Positions 1 to 5,570 of a DNA stretch of 5,570 nt are shown here, piece by piece. The notes beneath the pieces were generated by a model. That model ran no database searches. It was not told where the DNA came from and saw nothing but the letters and a program-made list of their open reading frames with translations. The stretch's first letter is position 1; each line of letters opens with the position of its first letter. A program made the translations under genes and the position numbers. The stretch is from Bacteroidota bacterium (GTDB lineage Bacteria; Bacteroidota; Bacteroidia; Bacteroidales; B18-G4). Where the stretch lies: the NCBI GenBank assembly GCA_003648575.1, contig QMPN01000206.1, positions 1-5,570 on the forward strand, read 5' to 3'.

Positions 1-1274
1 GTGTTGATCTCAAGTGTGAATCTGCCCTGGTTTGGTGTTGGATAGATCTTCACAGCCTGGCTGGCATACGCTTCATCGATCCCAACCCAGATGACATCGT
101 AACCATTTGAATAAACTGAAGTGCAATTCCCCTGGGTTACGTTTAGTGTATAGGTGCCATTGTGTATTGGTGTATAGCTTTGTCCGGTTGCCCCGGAAAT
201 GATGTCATCATTACGGTACCATTGATTACCTTCCCCGGCACTGGATTGGAGCGTAAAGCTAGACATGCTGATAGACGGCTGTTCGGGGGTGAACTCGATT
301 TCCATGTAATTGGTTTTCTCAAGATCGCCACTTCCCATAATATTTGCAGCTTCAAGGCTTACATCGTAAACTCCTTCATTTTCATACATAACAATCGGAT
401 TTTGTTCCGTTGAGGTTTCAGGTGTTCCACCCGGGAAGGTCCACAACCAATTGCTTGGGTTTTCAGAAGAGAGATCAGTAAATTGCACCTCGTAGCCTGC
501 ACAGCTCAGAGTGGCATCTGCTTCGAAATCAACGCTTGGGATCTGGGGTGGCGGTGGCAGGAAGAAAGCCCCGGACTTAGTGCCCTGCTGAATTTCCCTG
601 CCGCTGTTGTTTTGAAGGAAGCCGACAAATTCTACATGTGCCAGAGCCCAGCCGCCCATGGTGAAACTCATCTCCAGGATCACAGTGTCGCTTTCAGTAA
701 AGCTGACCACAGTACCATACTGGTCCGGTATCATCTGGCGGCAAACGAAGTTAAGCTCTGTTTGTCCCTGCCAGTTATACTGGATGCCTGATTCTGTGAC
801 GACCAGATGGAAAGCCGGGTCAGGGCCTGTATAGGTCGCTACCTTCTGAATGATGGCTGTCATGTCATAATTACTGCCATCATGTGTGCCATATATATCG
901 ATAATGAATGATGATGGCACTGCTTCACGCTGCTGTACATATGGCAGGTAAGTGTTATACATTGATTGTGAATGGCTTCCTCCTGATACGGTGAGGATCC
1001 CGTCAAATTTTGCTGTGGGGTAACCGGTAATACCGTAATAGGAGTTGCGGGCATTGGAATAGGTGTTGGCAAAAGAATCTCCGTTATGATATTCAATAAC
1101 AGCTACCGGATGCCCGTTGGCCACCAGGTCATCGGCACCCATTGCAGCCCCCGGGCAATATGTGCACCAGGTGCCGGTCCCGATCTCAAGTATAACCTTA
1201 TTGCGGTCAACTTGTTGGCCAAATACAATAACAGTCGCTATAACAAGCGAAAATACTAATAGAAACTTTTTCAT
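1..1274 (-). CDS. Omp28-like thioredoxin-fold protein with PKD domain and T9SS sorting domain (3' end outside window)
   Basis: Open from the ATG at 1274 to the left edge: 424 complete codons and no stop, so the gene is cut by the window. Residues 1-19 form a signal peptide (MKKF, hydrophobic core, VFG before QQ), giving Sec export. Residues about 25-240 resemble the Omp28-related family: a beta strand leads into TGTWCTYCPG with the CxxC pair Cys37/Cys40, and GYPTAKFDG at 84-92 carries the cis-proline typical of thioredoxin folds. Residues about 248-327 are a PKD domain (WLWTF, QNP, YDV). About 328-400 look Ig-like (QWYRND, then a Cys-containing strand). KIYPTPNQGRFTLEIN begins a T9SS type A sorting domain, with PTP (412-414) where PNP is usual. 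A further 60-70 residues would be expected beyond the edge. The start is the first Met before the signal peptide, 20 bp after the peptidase stop, so the two are probably co-transcribed. Redox activity is inferred from the motif; Omp28 proteins are often described only as surface proteins of uncertain function. Confidence 0.9.
   Translation of the reverse strand, partial: MKKFLLVFSLVIATVIVFGQQVDRNKVILEIGTGTWCTYCPGAAMGADDLVANGHPVAVIEYHNGDSFANTYSNARNSYYGITGYPTAKFDGILTVSGGSHSQSMYNTYLPYVQQREAVPSSFIIDIYGTHDGSNYDMTAIIQKVATYTGPDPAFHLVVTESGIQYNWQGQTELNFVCRQMIPDQYGTVVSFTESDTVILEMSFTMGGWALAHVEFVGFLQNNSGREIQQGTKSGAFFLPPPPQIPSVDFEADATLSCAGYEVQFTDLSSENPSNWLWTFPGGTPETSTEQNPIVMYENEGVYDVSLEAANIMGSGDLEKTNYMEIEFTPEQPSISMSSFTLQSSAGEGNQWYRNDDIISGATGQSYTPIHNGTYTLNVTQGNCTSVYSNGYDVIWVGIDEAYASQAVKIYPTPNQGRFTLEIN
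294..533 (-). other. PKD domain within the Omp28-like protein
   Basis: Residues about 248-327 of the partial protein show FEAD, TDLS, WLWTF, GG, EQNP and YDVSL in the same order and nearly the same spacing as in the peptidase PKD domain, with a single Cys258 at the equivalent place to Cys735. It follows a proline-rich linker (FLPPPPQIP) that separates it from the thioredoxin-like domain. Confidence 0.85.
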
Positions 1275-1294
1275 AATAATCGTTTTTGTTAAAC
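1275..1294 (-). promoter_or_regulatory. 20-bp intergenic leader of the Omp28-like gene, no Shine-Dalgarno
   Basis: The spacer between the peptidase stop (TAA at 1295-1297) and the next ATG reads, in the coding direction, GTTTAACAAAAACGATTATT. It has no GGAGG-like sequence and is A-rich, as is common in Bacteroidetes translation starts. There is no TAnnTTTG promoter element and no hairpin with a T-run in or just upstream of it. This supports translation of the second gene from the transcript that starts before the peptidase gene. Confidence 0.6.
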
Positions 1295-4200
1295 TTATTT
1301 CTGAATAATAATTTTCTCAGTGAGAATGGTATTGTTATTTTCTAAAATCAAAAAGTAAATACCTTCTGCATAACTGCTCAGGTCAATAGTTTTAATAAAT
1401 TCACCATTAACAGTGATTTGTTCTTCACTGAATACGGCTTCACCGACCATGCTTCTGACGCTAAGCTTTACAACCTCATTGCTCTCAGATGAAAGCTGAA
1501 GAGTAAAGGTTCCGTTGTTTGGATTCGGGAATACGGATAATCCAATCCCGCTGCCATTTTCCCTGATAAGAGTGGTATTGTCGATAGTAACTATCTTATC
1601 TTCAGAAAGGGGGCCATCGCCACAATCATTAATACCATATACATTAATGACTGCCTGCCCCATATAAGTAAGAGACCAGGTTACAGTCAGGTTATGCATA
1701 TTAACAGTAAGTTCTTCCCAGGCATTTTCCGGGCTCACGGCCCAATTATAGGCCAGAGTGGTATCTGCGGTAGTGGTGTAGCTGCTTGTTTGCGTCGAAA
1801 GTAAGTCAACATAGTCCGGGCCGGAAGGCTTTTCCAGTTCCTCAGGATATGGATTTACTGTCATAAAAATATGATTTGACGTAACCGGATTGTTAACCAG
1901 GCATTCGTAAGAGGAAGTCAACTCACAACATACATCATCCCCTTCAGTAAGTTCCGTTGTAGTTAAAGTATCGTTGTTTTCACCGACGTTTTCGCCATTG
2001 ACTTTCCATTGGAAAGCAGGCTCTGTCCCGCCATTGACAGGTATTGCAGTAAAAGTTACTTCATCACCCTCACATATCTCTCCGGCTGAACTTTCGATGT
2101 TAACTTCTGCAGTGAGTACCTCAACTACTGTCATGATGATCTCATTTGACAGGGCAGGGTTATTTACCGCACAGTAAAGGTTGGAGGTCACTTCACAGGT
2201 GACTATATCTCCGTCCTCCAGCACGCTGGTTGCAAATCCCGGTAGATTTGCCCCGGTGTCGACGCCATTGACTTTCCACTGGTAAAACGGTTCGTTACCA
2301 CCATTTTCAAGATAAGCATTAAATAAAACCGTGGTTCCATCACAAATGACTGTTGTATCGGTTTCAATGGTAACACTTACCGGGAAAGAAGGAAAGACGG
2401 TTATCATTATTGCATTTGACATCACCGGATTCTGAGTTGCACAAGAGAATGAAGAGGTAACTTCACATTCAACAATGTCGCCATCGGCAAGGCTTGTAGT
2501 TGCATAAGTATCTGTACCATCACCAACGTTGGTACCATTTTGCTTCCATTGATAAGCGGGAGTTGTGCCTCCATTAACAACCTCCGCAGTGAAGATCACT
2601 TCTTCAGTAGCACAAATCTCAAGAGTTGAAGCATAGATGGTTGCCACTACGTCCAATGAGGTCACTGCTGAAATATAATCCGTAATGGTGTATGTATCAG
2701 TAGAATTGGCAGCGGTAACCTGCAGCGTTACATCAAAATCGCCGGAACTGTTATAAACTACTCCTTGCGGGTTTTGATCTGTCGAGCTGCCGGGAACGCC
2801 CCCTTCAAAAGTCCAGAGCCATGAAATAGGATCCCCCACGCTCAGGTCTGTGTAATTAATTTCCCCACCGACACAGGTTAAGGTCATATCAGCTTCAAAC
2901 ATTGCAGTAAGGGGATCTTCTACCGGCAGAGGCTCCTCATGGCGAAAATAATTCTGTTTGGTCACTGTAAGGATTACAGTTTCACCCAAAGGTACGGCCG
3001 GTACGGGAATAGATTGAACTGATCCGGTTCCTGTTGCAGTAGCAATGATCTCTCCATCATAGAAGAGCGATATCAATGAACCATTATCAGCTGTAATCTC
3101 AAAATCAGGATTGCCAAATACTATCCTCCCATCATGAATAATGGTCAGAAGCATTGGTTCTTCATTGTATATAGTAAGAAAAGCTCCTCCATGATGGTGG
3201 AACAGGTGATATGTTACCTGTTTATTACTTGTATTGTATGGCCAGTTTGACTGTTGGAGGAAAAATTTCCCTGAAGCATTACCAAAGGCCGGCATGGCAT
3301 AATCCTGGGGATATTCAGTGCCATAGTCCGGCATGAATTCAGGCCACATATTATCAATAAATCCCCATACATAGGTGTCATTTACGAATGAATAAGATGT
3401 TTCAGAAGCTGCTGTTATGCCAAGAGCTCCTGAATTTGCTCCATTATAAGTGTGCCGGTGGAATTTTTCGGCAAAACTCTCACCTGACCAATTATATTTG
3501 CCTGTAAGGCAATTGATCGACATTACATAAATAAGGTCTGTATTTTGCAGGCCGTCGATATCGGAATTATGGTATGAGGGTTCGCCCCATCCTGTTTGGC
3601 TGCCATGGTCCCTGTGAAGCATTATAAATGAACCATTGTTAATGGTATTGTTTATCATGGTGGCGTTACCACCAGTCCAGCCGCCAAGTGTACTTGGGGC
3701 TGCGGGAATATAACCAAGGCCATTAGGGCCAAAGTAATCAACGACAGTAGAGGTATTGGTCGCTGATGACCAGGTGGCACCCGGAGTGCCCGAATAAATA
3801 TCGTTGATACGGACCGGATTTTTCCCAAGCTCATTTTTCCAGTATCCTCCAACGGCTTCACCACAGATCTGGAACCAGCGTGTAGATTGGTAGCCAACCG
3901 CAGTGATCGGGTTGTCATAGAAATCAGGGTTGGTTGGAGGGTTTCTTTCGTAATCGATGAATTTGGTAACCATAGTCTCCACCTGGGCGGCATTGTTGGC
4001 TGTGATACGTGCAAATGCCATTTCAGGAAGATGGTCATTGTCAACATCGGCATAGATATTATCCGAAGCACAGTAACTGTTGTATATGGGCGCAATTACG
4101 TTATAATTAATATCTGTTCCGAAATCACCGAGAAGCAGTACTGCGGAGGGGGGGATGGTCCAGGTATTGTATGCATTGTTGACGAATGTTTCAATGTCGT

Positions 4201-5077
4201 AGGTTGTATTACCGCCCACTTCAGTCAATGTTGCCACATCAGTAAGGATACCTTGTTTATTCCGGAAAGTGGCAATTGAGTCTGCCCATGACACATAATC
4301 AGGATCATCAGGGGTGATGATAAGGTATTCACAGCCGTCGCCGGCACGGTTTACTCCCTGGTGCATCCAGTTATAGTCGATTTCCGGAAGAGATTCAAAG
4401 TTCATAATGGCATCAGCCATGATAGGGTCCCACCACCTGCTACGGTACCGGGTATCGCCAAACTGTCCGCTCCCACCTTCAAATACGATCTCCACTTCGA
4501 TATTGCGCAGAACCTTTAATTCCTTGCTTACCGGGTTGTATTGAAAAGGTGTGATCCCGAGCATGACAACGTCAACGCCCCTGATCTTAGCCGGTTCGGA
4601 GATCTTTACGGGATTTGCCGGGTAAAAAGCATTTTGCCCGTAAATAGCCATATTCTTTTCATAATACAGCGGACCATCATCATCTTCAAAAGGTATACGT
4701 GGTGCAGGTGCCATTTCAATATTTTGAAATGTTTCAACCTGCATACTGATGATATTCAGCTTGGCAGTGGCTCCAAGAGGCATGGCTACATATCTTCCAT
4801 CTCCGGGAAGATTGGGAGCCCCTTCATCATTGGGGAGCATGACGCCGGGCATGTTGATCACGGTCATCTCTTCACCATTGATGTTGACTGCATTAAAACT
4901 GAAACTGTTAACGGAATGAATTACACGTACATTTGAATTCCCGGCAGCAAGCAGGGTGAAACCCTGGCTTGACCGGTTGTCACTATATTTAACTTCCTCA
5001 GCATAGCCGGATGATGTAAGAAGAAAAGATACGAGAAACAAAATCAGTGACCGTTTGATGAACATTGATTTTTTCAT
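1295..5077 (-). CDS. Gingipain-family (C25) secreted cysteine peptidase with PKD, three Ig-like repeats and T9SS type A sorting domain
   Basis: A complete 1260-residue extracellular protease precursor. Residues 1-26 are a signal peptide (KKS..KR, hydrophobic core, GYA before EE). About 30-240 resemble the C25 propeptide; arginines 210, 212, 214 and 244 are possible processing points. The catalytic domain spans about 248-635: an opening YLIITPD strand (251-257), LLLGDF (314-319), an Asp-rich DVDNDHLPE loop (344-352) of the kind that often binds calcium, HRDHGSQTGWG with the likely catalytic His491, and SINC with the nucleophile Cys523 followed by SFAEKF. The 32-residue His-Cys spacing is close to that of gingipain R (33). 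About 639-720 is a C25-type Ig-like domain, 722-808 a PKD domain, 808-1077 three Ig-like repeats and 1078-1170 a further beta-rich segment. About 1171-1260 form the sorting domain (VFPNPNNGTFTL, YAEGIYFL, ending EKIIIQK). The start at 5077 is preferred to Met5, which would shorten the basic N-region. Cleavage specificity cannot be read from the sequence. A promoter lies just upstream, and the Omp28-like gene follows after 20 bp. Confidence 0.95.
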   Translation of the reverse strand: MKKSMFIKRSLILFLVSFLLTSSGYAEEVKYSDNRSSQGFTLLAAGNSNVRVIHSVNSFSFNAVNINGEEMTVINMPGVMLPNDEGAPNLPGDGRYVAMPLGATAKLNIISMQVETFQNIEMAPAPRIPFEDDDGPLYYEKNMAIYGQNAFYPANPVKISEPAKIRGVDVVMLGITPFQYNPVSKELKVLRNIEVEIVFEGGSGQFGDTRYRSRWWDPIMADAIMNFESLPEIDYNWMHQGVNRAGDGCEYLIITPDDPDYVSWADSIATFRNKQGILTDVATLTEVGGNTTYDIETFVNNAYNTWTIPPSAVLLLGDFGTDINYNVIAPIYNSYCASDNIYADVDNDHLPEMAFARITANNAAQVETMVTKFIDYERNPPTNPDFYDNPITAVGYQSTRWFQICGEAVGGYWKNELGKNPVRINDIYSGTPGATWSSATNTSTVVDYFGPNGLGYIPAAPSTLGGWTGGNATMINNTINNGSFIMLHRDHGSQTGWGEPSYHNSDIDGLQNTDLIYVMSINCLTGKYNWSGESFAEKFHRHTYNGANSGALGITAASETSYSFVNDTYVWGFIDNMWPEFMPDYGTEYPQDYAMPAFGNASGKFFLQQSNWPYNTSNKQVTYHLFHHHGGAFLTIYNEEPMLLTIIHDGRIVFGNPDFEITADNGSLISLFYDGEIIATATGTGSVQSIPVPAVPLGETVILTVTKQNYFRHEEPLPVEDPLTAMFEADMTLTCVGGEINYTDLSVGDPISWLWTFEGGVPGSSTDQNPQGVVYNSSGDFDVTLQVTAANSTDTYTITDYISAVTSLDVVATIYASTLEICATEEVIFTAEVVNGGTTPAYQWKQNGTNVGDGTDTYATTSLADGDIVECEVTSSFSCATQNPVMSNAIMITVFPSFPVSVTIETDTTVICDGTTVLFNAYLENGGNEPFYQWKVNGVDTGANLPGFATSVLEDGDIVTCEVTSNLYCAVNNPALSNEIIMTVVEVLTAEVNIESSAGEICEGDEVTFTAIPVNGGTEPAFQWKVNGENVGENNDTLTTTELTEGDDVCCELTSSYECLVNNPVTSNHIFMTVNPYPEELEKPSGPDYVDLLSTQTSSYTTTADTTLAYNWAVSPENAWEELTVNMHNLTVTWSLTYMGQAVINVYGINDCGDGPLSEDKIVTIDNTTLIRENGSGIGLSVFPNPNNGTFTLQLSSESNEVVKLSVRSMVGEAVFSEEQITVNGEFIKTIDLSSYAEGIYFLILENNNTILTEKIIIQK
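1847..2656 (-). repeat. Three tandem Ig-like protein repeats with an exact 90-residue (270-bp) period
   Basis: Within the peptidase, residues 808-897, 898-987 and 988-1077 are successive copies of one module (bases 2387-2656, 2117-2386 and 1847-2116). Landmarks recur every 90 residues with no gaps: the first Cys at 822/912/1002, the QWK or QWKVNG strand with Gln at 843/933/1023, the second Cys at 871/961/1051 in a CE(V/L)TS strand, the third Cys at 879/969/1059, and the closing NPxxSNxIxMTV strand. Copies 2 and 3 look closest at the DNA level around their QWKVNG codons. The third copy has an extra Cys1050. Modules of this pattern are common in secreted Bacteroidetes proteins, probably as a stalk or adhesion region between catalytic and sorting domains. 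Confidence 0.9.
2654..2914 (-). other. PKD domain within the C25 peptidase
   Basis: Residues about 722-808 hold the PKD signature: FEAD at the start, TDLS, WLWTF (753-757), GG, then DQNP (767-770) and FDVTL (781-785) on the last strands. It is a beta-sandwich that usually acts as a spacer or binds protein or carbohydrate surfaces. It is about half identical by eye to the PKD domain of the downstream Omp28-like protein. Confidence 0.85.
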
Positions 5078-5128
5078 TTTTGGTTTTGTTTTATTGTTGC
5101 CTTTTTAAGAATTATCAGATAGCTCATA
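5078..5128 (-). promoter_or_regulatory. A-rich 5' leader of the peptidase gene, no Shine-Dalgarno
   Basis: Between the predicted promoter and the ATG at 5077, the coding-strand leader is AT-rich and ends in ACAAAACCAAAA directly before the ATG. No GGAGG-like site is present, which is usual for Bacteroidetes. Transcription probably starts around 5121-5124, giving a leader of roughly 45 nt. No riboswitch-like structure is apparent. Confidence 0.5.
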
Positions 5129-5159
5129 CAAATATAGAAAAGAACAAGCCATCTGTCAA
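5129..5159 (-). promoter_or_regulatory. Bacteroidetes-type promoter driving the peptidase and Omp28-like genes
   Basis: On the minus strand TTG lies at 5159-5157 and TATATTTG at 5136-5129, separated by 20 bp. This matches the Bacteroidetes primary sigma factor consensus (-33 TTTG or TTG, -7 TAnnTTTG, 19-21 bp apart). The -33 element overlaps the TGA stop of the gene upstream. The position is suitable for a short leader ahead of the peptidase ATG. The call is from motif and spacing only. Confidence 0.65.
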
Positions 5160-5570
5160 TAACAGATAATCTTTTTGGTGGCAATTACTGAGTTGGTTCT
5201 CAGTGTGCATAAGTATATTCCACTATTAACTTTATTGCCCTGGCTATCAGTTCCGTCCCATATGACACTGTGTTCGCCTGCTCCCAGGTCCTGTTCGATG
5301 AGAGTGGCGATCTTTCTGCCATCCAAACTGAAAATATCGATCCCTACATGCATTTTTTCCCGGAGGCTGAATGTTACCGTTGTCTGCTCCGTGAACGGGT
5401 TCGGGTACATCTTTCCAATGGAAGCACTGTTTTCCGTTGCTTCATCATCAGGAATGGAGGTAACAATGTCGCCAAAGAACTCGAGGTATTCAAGCATGAG
5501 CCTTTTTTGCGTTGAAGGGTTGTCTGCATCGATCAGATCACCGAATTCAAATGAACATCCAATGGTTTTA
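5156..5570 (-). CDS. C-terminal end of a T9SS cargo protein with FlgD-like sorting domain (5' end outside window)
   Basis: The frame is open from the right edge to the TGA at 5156-5158, showing the last 137 residues. There is a Met at 5497, but the 24 codons before it are in frame and protein-like (IGCSFEFGDLIDADNPSTQ), so this is an interior part of a longer gene. The first about 35 visible residues look like the last strand and helix of a folded enzyme-type domain, which I cannot identify with confidence. After a short acidic linker comes a sorting domain: MYPNPFTEQTTVTFSL, SLDGRKIATL, then HSVIWDGTDSQGN, SGIYLCTL and a basic end ATKKIICY. The WDG and GxxVxSGIY motifs match the FlgD-like Ig fold found in many T9SS sorting domains. 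The product is therefore exported by Sec and then T9SS. It is followed by 78 bp and a new promoter, so it may form a separate transcript. Confidence 0.85.
   Translation of the reverse strand, partial: KTIGCSFEFGDLIDADNPSTQKRLMLEYLEFFGDIVTSIPDDEATENSASIGKMYPNPFTEQTTVTFSLREKMHVGIDIFSLDGRKIATLIEQDLGAGEHSVIWDGTDSQGNKVNSGIYLCTLRTNSVIATKKIICY

Noticed and set aside
483..791. 102-codon plus-strand frame opposite the Omp28-like gene
   Set aside because: The minus-strand frame continues through it with clear thioredoxin-like and PKD motifs, so the plus-strand frame is a shadow.
860..1096. 78-codon minus-strand frame within the Omp28-like gene
   Set aside because: Out of frame with the open 424-codon reading frame that has signal peptide, CxxC and PKD domain.
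1295..1400. Possible separate promoter for the Omp28-like gene
   Set aside because: I found no TAnnTTTG element at a suitable place; the closest A-rich stretch has the wrong spacing.
3655..4095. 146-codon minus-strand frame inside the peptidase gene in another frame
   Set aside because: It overlaps the conserved catalytic region and is rich in Pro, Thr, Leu and Met without any domain pattern; it is a shadow of the real gene.
3887..4279. 130-codon plus-strand frame opposite the peptidase
   Set aside because: Antisense to the catalytic domain, with no promoter, start context or recognisable fold.
4541..4936. 131-codon plus-strand frame opposite the propeptide
   Set aside because: Antisense shadow with low-complexity mixture and no family features.
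5495..5497. Met codon as start of a 113-residue gene at the right end
   Set aside because: The same frame stays open and protein-like to the window edge, there is no signal peptide after this Met, and a sorting domain alone makes no sense as a T9SS cargo.
5270..5515. 81-codon plus-strand frame opposite the upstream sorting domain
   Set aside because: Antisense to a clear FlgD-like sorting domain; no support as a gene.

Overview
The window comes from a member of the Bacteroidota (Bacteroidetes). The evidence is consistent. All three genes encode secreted proteins ending in, or running into, a type IX secretion system (T9SS) C-terminal sorting domain. The start codons lie behind A-rich leaders without a Shine-Dalgarno sequence. 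The one clear promoter has the Bacteroidetes form (TTG, 20-bp gap, TAnnTTTG). The species cannot be named from this sequence. PKD and Ig modules of this kind are common in free-living, environmental or gut Bacteroidetes.

Everything is on the minus strand, so transcription runs from right to left. At the right edge (5156-5570) is the C-terminal end of a T9SS cargo protein whose N-terminus lies outside the window. A 78-bp spacer (5078-5155) follows and holds the promoter and a short AT-rich leader. Next is the dominant gene, complement(1295-5077). It encodes a 1260-residue gingipain-family (C25) cysteine peptidase with signal peptide, propeptide, catalytic domain with a His491/Cys523 dyad, C25 Ig-like domain, PKD domain, three Ig-like repeats in an exact 90-residue period, one further beta-sandwich segment and a T9SS type A sorting domain. 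Only 20 bp downstream begins complement(<1-1274), which encodes an Omp28-like thioredoxin-fold protein (signal peptide, CxxC, PKD, Ig-like segment, start of a T9SS sorting domain). This gene runs off the left edge about 13 residues into the sorting motif.

The peptidase and Omp28-like genes are most simply read as a two-gene transcript for surface or secreted proteins. Both would cross the inner membrane by Sec and the outer membrane by T9SS, and both would be anchored or released by the sorting-domain machinery. Their PKD modules are about half identical by eye, and they share a codon style and a start-codon context. A working hypothesis is that they act together outside the cell in protein degradation or adhesion. 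The thiol-redox motif of the second protein may act on the cysteine-rich stalk of the first, but nothing in the sequence proves this.

I found no RNA genes, mobile elements, CRISPR arrays or attachment sites. The plus strand carries only shadow reading frames. I see no clearly new system here. The points most worth a second look are the cysteine-rich triple repeat, the shared PKD module and the pairing of a CxxC protein with a cysteine peptidase.
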